IMG/VR virus record: IMGVR_UViG_3300005613_000065 | Location: 1 to 62,467 of that record | DNA length: 62,467 nt | From: a virus | Strand: one strand, 5' to 3' | In this document: piece after piece, positions 39,349-49,816 of the stretch | Numbering within the stretch: the stretch's first letter is position 1 | Layout: the number at the start of each line of letters is the position of its first letter | Position numbers and translations under genes: made by a program | Notes under the pieces: model-generated | What the model was told of the DNA's origin: nothing | The model's database searches: none | The model's input: the letters and a program-made list of their open reading frames with translations, nothing else

Positions 39349-40908
39349 ATGGCAGCGATAATTACTGATCAACTTCGTATATTAAATGCTAAGAATTTTG
39401 TTGGATCTGTTCAAGATTCATCAAATTCATATTATGCATGGATTGGTTTACCAGATTCTAAAGAGTTTCAAAGTAATTGGGATTCAGATCCTCCCGCACC
39501 AAAAGATAATTTAGATGATTCCAATTATTATTGGGACACTATGATTGCTTTGAAAAAAATTAATTCGGGAGATGTAAGTCAGGTCATAAGAAAAGTTACT
39601 TGGCAATCAGGAACCACATATGATATGTGGAGAAATGATATTGATAGAGATAATCCTTCACTTCCTTCTGGAGCATTTGATATCTATGATTCAAATTTTT
39701 ATGTAATGAATAGTGAATATAAAGTTTATATCTGTCTTTATAATAATGCAAATCCAGAAAATAGTTTTAGAGGTGGTCCATCTTTAGATGAACCAAATTT
39801 CACTGATTTAGAACCTAGAGAAGCAGGAAGTAGTGGTGATGGTTATATTTGGAAGTATTTGTATACTATAAAACCAAATCGAATTATTAAATTTGATTCT
39901 ACAAATTATATTCCTGTACCATCAGATTGGGAAACTAATTCCTCTTATAGTGCGGTTAGAGAAAATGCCTCTACAAGTGGACAAATAAAAATCGTTACTA
40001 TTAGAAATAGAGGTGTTGGTATTGGAACAGCAAATGTAACTTATACTAGAGTTCCTATTTTAGGTGATGGTAGAGGTGCTGAGGCAACAGTTGTAATCAA
40101 TAATGATGCGAAAGTAGAATCAGTAACTATCTCAAGAGGGGGAAATGGTTATTCTTTTGGTACTTTAGATTTGAAAACTGGAGGTGTACCTTCTGGTACT
40201 ATTGATCCAGTTTTTGATGTTATTATTCCTCCTCCAGGAGGTCATGGTGCAGATATTTATAGGGAACTTGGAGCATATAACGTTTTATCATATGCAAGAT
40301 TTGAAAATGATACACAAAATCCAGATTTTATTACTGGAAATCAATTTTCTCAGGTTGGAATTGTAAAAAATCCATCAAATTATGGATCATCTTCAAATCT
40401 TACGAGAGATAAAGCAAGTGCGGTTTATGCTCTTAAATTAACTGGTACTGGATATAGTGAGGCTTCATTCACGGCAGACTCTTTTATAACTCAAACTGTT
40501 GGTTTGGGTTCAACAGCTGTAGGCAAAGTTGTTTCGTATGATCCACAAACAGGTATTCTTAAGTATTGGCAAGATAGACGTACTGCAGGATTTAATACAG
40601 ATGGGACAAAGAATACGTCTCCAACTTATGGGTTTAGTCAGTTAAAGTTTACTGTAGATCCTACTTTTGGAGGAAGTGTGAGTATTGTACCAACAACTGG
40701 AAACACATTAAATATAGATGTAAGTTTTTCTGGTGTTTCTACCACAATAAATAGTAGGACATATTATTTGGGTCAAGAATTCACAAAAGGTATTTCTAAC
40801 CCAGAAACACAAAAATATTCTGGTGACATCATATATGTTGATAATAGACCTTCTGTCACTAGATCTTCTTCACAAAAAGAAGATATTAAAGTCATCTTGC
40901 AATTTTAA
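39349..40908 (+). CDS. gp8: Baseplate wedge subunit gp8
   Basis: A 519-residue protein (T4 gp8: 334). Matches T4 in GDGYIWKYLYTIKP (T4 GDGYVWEYLFEI) and the end SGDIIYVDNRPSV...EDIKVILQF (T4 SGEMIYMENRPPI...EEINILFTF). An inserted ~180-residue middle (residues ~210-390) carries NRGVGIG/GGNGYSFG repeats. Confidence 0.85.
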   Translation: MAAIITDQLRILNAKNFVGSVQDSSNSYYAWIGLPDSKEFQSNWDSDPPAPKDNLDDSNYYWDTMIALKKINSGDVSQVIRKVTWQSGTTYDMWRNDIDRDNPSLPSGAFDIYDSNFYVMNSEYKVYICLYNNANPENSFRGGPSLDEPNFTDLEPREAGSSGDGYIWKYLYTIKPNRIIKFDSTNYIPVPSDWETNSSYSAVRENASTSGQIKIVTIRNRGVGIGTANVTYTRVPILGDGRGAEATVVINNDAKVESVTISRGGNGYSFGTLDLKTGGVPSGTIDPVFDVIIPPPGGHGADIYRELGAYNVLSYARFENDTQNPDFITGNQFSQVGIVKNPSNYGSSSNLTRDKASAVYALKLTGTGYSEASFTADSFITQTVGLGSTAVGKVVSYDPQTGILKYWQDRRTAGFNTDGTKNTSPTYGFSQLKFTVDPTFGGSVSIVPTTGNTLNIDVSFSGVSTTINSRTYYLGQEFTKGISNPETQKYSGDIIYVDNRPSVTRSSSQKEDIKVILQF

Positions 40909-40913
40909 AAGAT

Positions 40914-43900
40914 ATGCCACAGGAAACTAATCTCAACGTTGCACCTTACTTTGATGATTTTGATCCGCAACAAAATTATTACAAAGTTTTATTTAAACCT
41001 GGATTTCCTGTTCAGGCAAGAGAATTAACAGGATTACAATCCATACTTCAAAATCAAATTGAAGATATGGGTAGTCATTTCTTTAAAGAAGGTGCAAAAG
41101 TTATTCCTGGAGATCTTACATATATACAAAATTTTTATTGTATTCAGATTGAACCTGAATTTTTAGGAGTTCCAGTAGGAATTTATCTTGATCAACTTGT
41201 TGGCACTTTAATTACGGGACAGACATCTGGCGTTACAGCAAAAGTTGTAACTTATATTACAAATGAAGAATCTGAGAGAGGAGTATATACACTTTATTTG
41301 AACTACGAGAATTCAAGTTCAAATGATGATGAAATAAGTACATTTTTAAGTGGGGAAATATTACTTACAAATACAAATATAACTTATGCATCTACTTTTA
41401 TCTCATCTGGTGAAGGTTTTGCAACAACAATTCCTCAAAATGCCCCAGCAATAGGTTCCTCTTTTAATATCTCTCAAGGAATTTACTTTTTAAGAGGTTA
41501 TTTTGTTGATGTCACAACTCAAACACTCATTCTTGATCAATATTCAAATAATCCATCCTATAGAGTAGGACTTGATGTTATAGAGGAGATTATTTCATCG
41601 GATGTTGATCCTTCTCTTAATGATAATGCACGAGGATTCAATAATTTTACTGCTCCAGGTGCAGATAGATTAAAAATAACTCCAATTTTATCAAAAAAAC
41701 CAGTAGGAAGTTTTGATGAAGCCAATTTTGTTCAACTTGCTGAAGTAAATAATGGAACTTTAAGAGCCGTTAATACAAATACTGATTATAATTTTATTGG
41801 AGATGAATTTGCTAGAAGAACTTATGATGAATCTGGTCATTACTATGTAAAAGAATTTGTAACAACTGTTAAAAATAGTTTAAATGATGGCGAAGGAAAT
41901 CGTGGGTTATTTACAAAAGATCAGGTTACAAGTCAAGGCAATACTCCCTCTGATAGTTTAGGTATATATAAAATTTCTCCAGGTAAGGCATATGTTAAGG
42001 GATATGAAGTAGAAACCATATCTCCCACACTATTGGATTTTAAAAAACCAAGAACTGTCAAAAATATAAAAAATCAAGCTGTTAATTTTGGTTTTGGACC
42101 AACATTGAGTGTTAATAGAGTTTATGGTTCACCAACTATCGGAATCAACACTACAAATACTCTAAGTCTTAGAAGTAAAAGAGTGGGTTCGGATCAAGAA
42201 GTAGCACCTGGAAAGGAAGTTGGAATAGCAAGAATTTATGATTTTGCTCTTGAATCTGGATCTTATGATACTAATTTTCCCAATTTAAATGTTTGGGATT
42301 TATCATTGTTTGATGTACAAACTTATACTGATATTTCTTTAAATGAACCAGTTACATTAAATACATCGGTTTATATTAAAGGAGAATATAGTGGTGCTAC
42401 TGGTTATTTAAAATCTTCTGTTTCTGCAGGAACAGCTTTAACTGCTTATGGTGTAAATGGGGACTTTTTTAGAGGTGAAAGACTTATTTTTAATGGAGTT
42501 CTTGATGACTCAAGATTTGTAACGGGTTCTAAAAACTATTCTATTTCTGATGTTAAGTCTGTTTTTGGTATTGTAGGAAGTGCTACAACCTTCACTGCTG
42601 ATACAATTCAATCTCCAACATATAATATTGGAAATGCATCAGTATCACCTCAAGTAGCTAATTCTTCCAGAATTTCAATTCCAGTAAATCCTGGTTTTTC
42701 ATTCGTCGGTATTGTTACTGTAGGTAATCTTGTCAGGTTCTCAAGATCATCTCTTGACACAACAACATTTGCAAGAGTTACTGGAGTAGGTAGAACAAAC
42801 TTTACGGTAACAGGAATTACTACTGTGAGTGGTGTAGTTGATGGAGGTCTTCCATCGACTACTGAAAGTATATCTAATTTACAAGTAATTAGTACAAGAA
42901 TTCAGAGTAATGTTGGATCTGGTAATATTACCAGTAATGAATCTCTTTACAGTGCATTTCCAAAGAAAAATATTGCTTCGGTAAATCTCACCAATTCTGA
43001 ATTGGTTATTAGAAGACAGTTTACTACTAACATTACTAATGGATCTACTCCTGCAATTAGTGCAAGTGATAATGAAGTATTCTTACCATTTGATGAAGAA
43101 AGATATACATTGATAAGATCAGATGGAACTACAGAAGTATTAACGGAAGATAAGTTTAGTCTTACAAATGGTTCAACAACCCTTCAAATTAATGGATTGG
43201 GATCAAATGATACTAATTCAAAACTTATCACTACACTAAGAAAAAGTAATATTAAATCAAAAGTAAAATTAAAATCCGTTTCTAACAGTATTATTATTGA
43301 TAAATCAAATATTTCAGCTTCTGGGATTGGAAGTACAACTTTAAATGATGGTTTGATTTATGGAAACTATCCATTTGGTACAAGAGTGCAGGATGAAATT
43401 ATATCACTTAATACACCAGATGTAATTAAAATTTATGGTATATTTGAATCTAATGACATAACTGATCCAGTATGTCCAAGTATGACCACTTCTCAGATGG
43501 ATGGCATTACAAAAACCACCAATGATTTAATTGTTGGAGAGACATTAACTGGTCAAGTTTCTGGAGCTAAAGCTGTTTATTTGGAAAAAATAGACGATGG
43601 TGGTATTAATTATGTTTATTTAAATAATGTTACTTTCCAAAATGGAGAGATTGTTTCTTTTGAAAAATCTAATGTTAATGCAATTGTTGCAGATGTAAGT
43701 CTTGGTTCTAAAAATATAACAAAGAATTTTAAATTTTCAAATGGACAAAAAGGTGGTTTTTATGATTATTCAAGAATATTAAGAAAGGGAAGTGTTGGCA
43801 TTCCTTCAAGAAAACTAAGAGTTTATTATTCTACTGCAAATTATTCTACATCAGATGAAGGTGATATTACTACAACCAATTCTTACGTGAATTTCAATTA

Positions 43901-46900
43901 CGGGAAAGAAATATCAACTGTAGATGGACATAGAAATACCGATTTAATTGATGCAAGACCAAGAGTTGTTGATTATCAAGTAGTTGAGGGTACAAGATCT
44001 CCTTTTGAGTTTGATGGTAGAAGTTTTGCCGATTCTTCAGATGGTAATCAACAAAGTTCAAAACATATTATTGCATCTGATGAATCAATATCACTTGGAT
44101 ATCAATATTATCTTCCTAGAGCTGATAGAATCTATATTGACAAAGACGGTTCATTTAGTATTGTATACGGTACTCCAGATGATCAACCAAGACTCCCTGA
44201 TAGTATCAGTGGGTCAATGAATATTGCAAATGTATTCTTACCTGCATATTTGTATAATACTTCGGATGCAAAAATAAATTTTGTAGAGCATAAACGATAT
44301 CAGATGACTGATATTGCAAAACTTGAGCAAAGAATTAAAAATCTTGAGTACTATACCTCTTTAAATCAACTTGAACAGAATACTTTAAATCTTTTCGTTG
44401 AGGATGCTGATGGAAATAACAGATTTAAGTCTGGTATTTTTGTGGATAATTTTACAAGTCTTGAACCTCAGGATACTACAATTGGTATCAGAAATAGTGT
44501 AGATACAAGAAATGGTATTTTAAGACCTTCTCACTATACAACAGCATTAAATCTTCAACTTGGGACAACAGCAATTAGTGGAATTGGAACAACTTCTAAT
44601 TCTAATCAAGATTCTCAATTTGTTCCAGTTGTTGGATCAAATGTAAGAAAAACTGGTAGAGTTTTAACACTTGATTATGTTGATGAAGTATGGTTAAATC
44701 AACCTTATGCAACAAGAATTGAAAATGTAACTCCGTTTTTGGTTCAATTCTGGGAAGGTAACATCAAGTTAACTCCAGAAGTCGATGTTTGGATTGATGT
44801 TAATAGATTAGAACTTAATAATGTGATGATGGAAGGATCTTTTCAAGGAGTTGCTCAAGCACTAGGTGCTGAAGTATCTACTACAGAGGACGGATCAAGG
44901 GTTGGAGTAAGTCCCGTAATTTGGAATTCTTGGGAAACTGTAGGAGTAAATGTAGATTTATCTTTATCAAATCAACAAGAATTTTTACAAGGAGCTTCAG
45001 ACACAATATCAAATGGTGTAGTTGATAATCTTTTACGTGGTGCTGATATCGGTATTAATCAAATTGTTGATGCAAGTGATTCAATTGTTAATAATATTAC
45101 TGCAACAGGAGGTACAACTCTAGATCAACAAAGAACAGGTACTCAATTCAATGTAAATGAAGTTATTGAAACTGAATCTTTAGGAGATAGAGTTGTTAGA
45201 AGAGATATTATCAACTTTATGAGATCTCGTAATATTGAAGTTACTGCTACAAGATTTAAACCATTTACTAGAGTATATTCATTCTTTGATGAAGTTGATG
45301 TAAATAAATTTGTTACACCTAAATTAATTGAAATACAAATGATTCACGGATCATTTATTGTAGGTGAAAATATTAGAGGTAGAATGAATAATGGTGGGTC
45401 TCAAAATACAAGTTCAGCAGCAGTTCCATCAATAGATTTTAGAGTTGCAAATCTTAATCATAAGTATGGTCCATACAATAATCCTACAGATTTTTATGAC
45501 AGTAATCCTTACAACAGAGATACAAATATAGCATCAGTATATTCAGAGTCTTCATCATTACTTAATGTAGATACTTTTAGTCTTTCTTCTGAAGATTTTC
45601 CACAGTATAGTGGATATATTTCTACAGGAATGATTTTGACTGGTAGTAGTAGTGGTGCTCAAGCAAGAGTTATTAATGTCAGATTAATTACTGATAGAGT
45701 TGGTACTCTACAGGCATGTTTTAGAGTTCCTGATGGCTCAAATACATCTAACCCAGTATTTGAAACGGGAAGATCTAGATTTAGATTAACCAATAGTTCA
45801 ATTAATAGTACAATTGTTGGTTCTACAACTACAGCAGGTGAAACAACATTTTATTCTCAAGGTGATGTTGATACAACTCAAGAACGAACTCTTTCTGTCA
45901 GAAATGCTGTTGTTTCAAGAAGAGACGTAAGTCAAACTAGACAAATTGGTGATACCGTAACATCAAATAGTGTTTCTATTGAAAGTGGATTTGATGTTGT
46001 AACTAATATTGAACAAGATATTACAAACATTACTCAAGAATTCATCACAAATGAATTCATCACAAATGAATTTATTACCAATGAATTTGTTACTAATGTA
46101 ACTGAGGTAACAGAAGTAACTAACGTAAGGAATGTAACAGAAGTAACAAACGTTACAAACGTTACAAATATAACCCAAGTTAATCAAGATGATAGAAGAG
46201 ATCCTCTTGCACAAACATTTTATGTTGATTATCAAACTGGGGTGTTTGTAACAAAAGTAAATATCTATTTCCAATCAAAGGATGAGAATATTCCAGTTCT
46301 TTTTGAATTAAGAGAAGTAAATCTTGGTACTCCAACTGAGAAGGTTCTTCCTTTTTCTAGAGTAAGTATTGATCCAAAAAATATTACTGTAAGTGAGGAT
46401 GGTTCTTTAGCTACAACTGTGAATTTAGAATCTCCTGTATATCTAAATGGGAATACAGAATATGCAATAGTACTTCTTTCTCAGTCTACAGAATATAGAG
46501 TGTGGATTAGTAGACTTGGGGAGGCAGACGTGAGATCATCGCAACAAGAAGCAGGACAAATACTTGTCACTGAACAACCTCTTCTTGGTTCCCTGTTTAA
46601 GTCTCAAAATGCGTCTGTTTGGACTCCAAGTCAGTATGAAGATCTTAAGTTTGATATTTTAATTGCAAACTTCAAACAAACTGGAGCAGTACAATTCTTT
46701 AATCCAGATCTTCCAAGCTCTCTTGCTAAAATTGATCCAAATGGCATTTCTATAAATTCAAGAAAAATAACAATCGGAATTGGTACTACTGTACAAGATG
46801 TCGGATTGGTAGTTGGTAATACTGTTAAACAATTGAGTAATGGTGCCAATGGAACACTTGTAGCATTTGCTGGTTCTGTAACATCTGATTTGACAATTAC

Positions 46901-48677
46901 AAATGCTGGAGTTGGTTACACACCATCATCCTCAAACTTGACATATACTGGTATTGCGTTAACTTCGGTTACTGGAAATGGTATTAATGCTACTGCTGAT
47001 ATTACGATTTCAAGTGGAGTAGCCGTTGCTGCTACAGTAAGAAGTGGAGGAAGTGGGTATTCTATTGGTGATGTTCTTACACCAATTTCTATTGGTTCAG
47101 AAAATCTTGGTTCTGGAATGCAACTTTCAGTAAATCAAATACTTGGTAATAATACTTTAGTACTAGAAAATGTTCAGGGTAACTTTACCACAAATTCTAG
47201 TTATCCACTTTATTATGAAAATACCTCTGGTATCACTACAGAATTAAATTATTCAGTTGGAGGTGATGTAGTTGTATTGTCACCAATAACAGTTAATAAT
47301 CCTGGAAATTATATTAAAGTATTCCAGAGAAATCACGGAATGTATTCTAATGTGAATCGTGTATCAATTAGAGATATAAGAAGTGATATAGTCCCATATA
47401 CTCTTGCTCAAGAATATACTTTTGATTCAACGTCATTTATTACTATTGATGGTTTAGTAACTGAATTTGAAACATTTGAAAACATTGGAGTAGGTGGAAC
47501 AAATCCAGGTTATATAAAAATTGGTGAGGAAATTATTAGTTACACTGGGACAAGTGGAAGAGCATTAACAGGAATTGTAAGAGGAATTGATAATACCGTA
47601 ATTTCCACACATGTTCAGGGAGAATTAGTATACAAATATGAACTTGATGGTGTTTCTTTGAGAAGAATCAATAGAGATCATCAGTTAGCTGATGTGGTAG
47701 ATAGTGAATTAAGTGAGAATCCAATAGGTCTTGATTACTATTACTTAAAAATTTCCATGAGTTCAAATGGAGCAAATAGAGCTCCAGGTAATTCTGAAGG
47801 ATTCCCTCCATTATACTTTAATATTAAGACAGTTGCTGGTGGACCTGACGTTACTGGTACATATAATTTACCATATTCATTAATTACTCCAAAAGTAACA
47901 ACTATTACTCCATTAGGTACAAACCTAATTTCTCAGGTTAGAACAATATCTGCCACTAGTATTTCTGGAAATCAACAATCATTTGTAGATGAAGGTTATA
48001 AACAAATAACACTTTTTGATAAAAACTACTTTGAAACTCAAAGAATGGTTGCTTCTCCTCTTAATGAGTCCGTTTTACTTGATTCTCAAACATATCCAGG
48101 TCAAAAGTCATTTACAATGTTGTTTAGTTTAATATCCACTAACACTAGATTGAGTCCTGTTATTGACTTGGACAATGCTTCAGTTGTTTTTACTTCAAAT
48201 CGTGTAAATAATCCAATTACAAATTATGCGACTGATTTTAGAGTTAATAGTGTAGATCAAGATCCTAATAGGTTCATCTATGTTTCTAAAAATGTCATTC
48301 TTGAAAATCCTGCAACTTCTTTACAGGTTATTTTAGATGCATATGTATCAAATTATAATGATATAAGAGTGTTTTATGCATTAAATCAAGACACAAAACC
48401 TGAAGAGACTATTTTTATTCCATTCCCAGGTTATTCAAATGTTGGTTCTAATGGTTCTGTATTAAACATATCCAATAATAATGGAACATCAGATAAAAAA
48501 GTACCTAAAATTGACTCATATCAACCAGAACCTTCCGTAAATCTTTATAAAGAATACAAATTCACGATTGATGATGTTGTTTCTTTTAATTCATTTAGAA
48601 TTAAAGTCGTTGGTACGTCTACAGATCAATCAAATCCACCATTAATTAGAAATCTAAGAGTATTATCTTTTGCATAA
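40914..48677 (+). CDS. Giant virion structural protein, likely baseplate/tail
   Basis: A 2587-residue protein starting ETNLNVAPYFDDFDPQQNYYKVLFKPGFPVQARELTGLQ, the pattern of the N-terminal domain seen in cyanophage tail proteins of the DUF4815 type (from memory). Contains a coiled-coil region (EHKRYQMTDIAKLEQRIKNLEYYTSLNQLEQ near residue 1130), a run of EFITN/VTEVTN repeats (nt 46038-46180) and GGSGYSIGD repeats in the C-terminal third. In the place of T4 gp9/gp10. Exact homology unknown. Confidence 0.7.
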   Translation: MPQETNLNVAPYFDDFDPQQNYYKVLFKPGFPVQARELTGLQSILQNQIEDMGSHFFKEGAKVIPGDLTYIQNFYCIQIEPEFLGVPVGIYLDQLVGTLITGQTSGVTAKVVTYITNEESERGVYTLYLNYENSSSNDDEISTFLSGEILLTNTNITYASTFISSGEGFATTIPQNAPAIGSSFNISQGIYFLRGYFVDVTTQTLILDQYSNNPSYRVGLDVIEEIISSDVDPSLNDNARGFNNFTAPGADRLKITPILSKKPVGSFDEANFVQLAEVNNGTLRAVNTNTDYNFIGDEFARRTYDESGHYYVKEFVTTVKNSLNDGEGNRGLFTKDQVTSQGNTPSDSLGIYKISPGKAYVKGYEVETISPTLLDFKKPRTVKNIKNQAVNFGFGPTLSVNRVYGSPTIGINTTNTLSLRSKRVGSDQEVAPGKEVGIARIYDFALESGSYDTNFPNLNVWDLSLFDVQTYTDISLNEPVTLNTSVYIKGEYSGATGYLKSSVSAGTALTAYGVNGDFFRGERLIFNGVLDDSRFVTGSKNYSISDVKSVFGIVGSATTFTADTIQSPTYNIGNASVSPQVANSSRISIPVNPGFSFVGIVTVGNLVRFSRSSLDTTTFARVTGVGRTNFTVTGITTVSGVVDGGLPSTTESISNLQVISTRIQSNVGSGNITSNESLYSAFPKKNIASVNLTNSELVIRRQFTTNITNGSTPAISASDNEVFLPFDEERYTLIRSDGTTEVLTEDKFSLTNGSTTLQINGLGSNDTNSKLITTLRKSNIKSKVKLKSVSNSIIIDKSNISASGIGSTTLNDGLIYGNYPFGTRVQDEIISLNTPDVIKIYGIFESNDITDPVCPSMTTSQMDGITKTTNDLIVGETLTGQVSGAKAVYLEKIDDGGINYVYLNNVTFQNGEIVSFEKSNVNAIVADVSLGSKNITKNFKFSNGQKGGFYDYSRILRKGSVGIPSRKLRVYYSTANYSTSDEGDITTTNSYVNFNYGKEISTVDGHRNTDLIDARPRVVDYQVVEGTRSPFEFDGRSFADSSDGNQQSSKHIIASDESISLGYQYYLPRADRIYIDKDGSFSIVYGTPDDQPRLPDSISGSMNIANVFLPAYLYNTSDAKINFVEHKRYQMTDIAKLEQRIKNLEYYTSLNQLEQNTLNLFVEDADGNNRFKSGIFVDNFTSLEPQDTTIGIRNSVDTRNGILRPSHYTTALNLQLGTTAISGIGTTSNSNQDSQFVPVVGSNVRKTGRVLTLDYVDEVWLNQPYATRIENVTPFLVQFWEGNIKLTPEVDVWIDVNRLELNNVMMEGSFQGVAQALGAEVSTTEDGSRVGVSPVIWNSWETVGVNVDLSLSNQQEFLQGASDTISNGVVDNLLRGADIGINQIVDASDSIVNNITATGGTTLDQQRTGTQFNVNEVIETESLGDRVVRRDIINFMRSRNIEVTATRFKPFTRVYSFFDEVDVNKFVTPKLIEIQMIHGSFIVGENIRGRMNNGGSQNTSSAAVPSIDFRVANLNHKYGPYNNPTDFYDSNPYNRDTNIASVYSESSSLLNVDTFSLSSEDFPQYSGYISTGMILTGSSSGAQARVINVRLITDRVGTLQACFRVPDGSNTSNPVFETGRSRFRLTNSSINSTIVGSTTTAGETTFYSQGDVDTTQERTLSVRNAVVSRRDVSQTRQIGDTVTSNSVSIESGFDVVTNIEQDITNITQEFITNEFITNEFITNEFVTNVTEVTEVTNVRNVTEVTNVTNVTNITQVNQDDRRDPLAQTFYVDYQTGVFVTKVNIYFQSKDENIPVLFELREVNLGTPTEKVLPFSRVSIDPKNITVSEDGSLATTVNLESPVYLNGNTEYAIVLLSQSTEYRVWISRLGEADVRSSQQEAGQILVTEQPLLGSLFKSQNASVWTPSQYEDLKFDILIANFKQTGAVQFFNPDLPSSLAKIDPNGISINSRKITIGIGTTVQDVGLVVGNTVKQLSNGANGTLVAFAGSVTSDLTITNAGVGYTPSSSNLTYTGIALTSVTGNGINATADITISSGVAVAATVRSGGSGYSIGDVLTPISIGSENLGSGMQLSVNQILGNNTLVLENVQGNFTTNSSYPLYYENTSGITTELNYSVGGDVVVLSPITVNNPGNYIKVFQRNHGMYSNVNRVSIRDIRSDIVPYTLAQEYTFDSTSFITIDGLVTEFETFENIGVGGTNPGYIKIGEEIISYTGTSGRALTGIVRGIDNTVISTHVQGELVYKYELDGVSLRRINRDHQLADVVDSELSENPIGLDYYYLKISMSSNGANRAPGNSEGFPPLYFNIKTVAGGPDVTGTYNLPYSLITPKVTTITPLGTNLISQVRTISATSISGNQQSFVDEGYKQITLFDKNYFETQRMVASPLNESVLLDSQTYPGQKSFTMLFSLISTNTRLSPVIDLDNASVVFTSNRVNNPITNYATDFRVNSVDQDPNRFIYVSKNVILENPATSLQVILDAYVSNYNDIRVFYALNQDTKPEETIFIPFPGYSNVGSNGSVLNISNNNGTSDKKVPKIDSYQPEPSVNLYKEYKFTIDDVVSFNSFRIKVVGTSTDQSNPPLIRNLRVLSFA
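46038..46097 (+). repeat. Four 15-bp coding repeats (EFITN)
   Basis: Four consecutive 15-bp units encode EFITN, EFITN, EFITN and EFVTN. They continue as shorter VTE/VTN repeats to about 46180. A rigid trimeric segment is likely. Confidence 0.8.
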
Positions 48678-48678
48678 A

Positions 48679-48921
48679 ATGAATAATTATATTCCAGTTG
48701 AAGGAATGGACGGTCATTTTAGAGATAGAAGGACTGGTGCCATTATCAATAAAAATAACCAAGAATATCGATCATATGTAAAAAAGAGAGAAAAGTTATC
48801 TGAAGAGAGGAAGAAAATAAACTCTCTTCAGGGTGAAGTCTCTTCACTAAAAAATGATGTGGATGATATTAAATCTATGTTAGTTGGGATTACGGACTTA
48901 TTAAAGCAAGACCATAAATAG
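48679..48921 (+). CDS. Small coiled-coil protein
   Basis: An 80-residue protein starting at 48679, directly after the previous stop. N-terminal YIPVEGMDGHFRDRRTGAIIN, C-terminal heptad helix (EERKKINSLQGEVSSLKNDVDDI). Short proteins of this kind sit before gp13 in cyanophages (from memory). Confidence 0.65.
   Translation: MNNYIPVEGMDGHFRDRRTGAIINKNNQEYRSYVKKREKLSEERKKINSLQGEVSSLKNDVDDIKSMLVGITDLLKQDHK
48913..48920 (+). promoter_or_regulatory. Late promoter CATAAATA
   Basis: At the end of the coiled-coil gene, 26 bases before gp13. Confidence 0.65.
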
Positions 48922-48946
48922 AGGTATAGATAGGATCTTAATATAA

Positions 48947-49810
48947 ATGGCTCAGCCAACTACACGTCAAGAACTTATTGACTATTGTTTAAGGCAATTG
49001 GGAGCTCCTGTATTGGAGATAAACGTTGCTGAAGAACAAATACAAGATCTTGTTGATGATGCCATTCAGTTTTTTCAAGAAAGACATTTTGATGGTGTAG
49101 CACAAGTATATCTTAAGTATAAAGTGACACAGGAAGATGTTGATAGAGGAAAGGCAAGACCACCTGGAGCTCCCTCTGCAGGAGGATCTGTTGGTATTGC
49201 ATCAACATCGGTAACTACAAATATTGTAGGTAATTCCACCACATTCACTTATTACGAAAATAGTAATTATTTACAAATACCTCCTTCAATTATAGGTATT
49301 AATAAAGTATTTCAATATGATGATGCTCAATCTGTGAGTAGTGCTAATATGTTCAGTTTTAAATATCAATTGTTTTTGAATGATATCTATTATTGGGGAA
49401 ATACAGATATATTGTCATATTCAATGGCAATGAGTTATCTGGAAACTCTTAATTTTCTTCTTAATACGCACAAACAAATTAGATTTAATCAAAGACAAGA
49501 TCGAATGTATCTTGATGTTGATTGGAGTCAACTAAGAGTTGGAGAATTTTTAATTATTGATTGTTGGAGAGCAATGGATCCAAATGATTACCCAAGAGTG
49601 TGGAACGATTCTTTTCTTAAACCTTATTTAACTGCTTTGATTAAAAGACAATGGGGACAAAATCTTATTAAATTTCAAGGAGTAAAACTTCCAGGTGGGA
49701 TTGAGTTTAATGGAAGACAACTTTATGATGATGCACAAACAGAACTTGATAAGATTCAGGAGAGAATGTTAAGTACATATGAAATTCCACCTCTTGATCT
49801 TATCGGGTGA
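48947..49810 (+). CDS. gp13: Neck protein gp13
   Basis: A 287-residue protein (T4 gp13: 309). Starts with RQELIDYCLRQLGAPVLEINVAEEQI and FQERHFDGVAQVYLKYKV, matching the T4 LKDVILRRLGAPII and YGEYHFDG segments. gp13 helps close the filled head and is part of the neck with gp14. Confidence 0.85.
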   Translation: MAQPTTRQELIDYCLRQLGAPVLEINVAEEQIQDLVDDAIQFFQERHFDGVAQVYLKYKVTQEDVDRGKARPPGAPSAGGSVGIASTSVTTNIVGNSTTFTYYENSNYLQIPPSIIGINKVFQYDDAQSVSSANMFSFKYQLFLNDIYYWGNTDILSYSMAMSYLETLNFLLNTHKQIRFNQRQDRMYLDVDWSQLRVGEFLIIDCWRAMDPNDYPRVWNDSFLKPYLTALIKRQWGQNLIKFQGVKLPGGIEFNGRQLYDDAQTELDKIQERMLSTYEIPPLDLIG

Positions 49811-49816
49811 CATGTT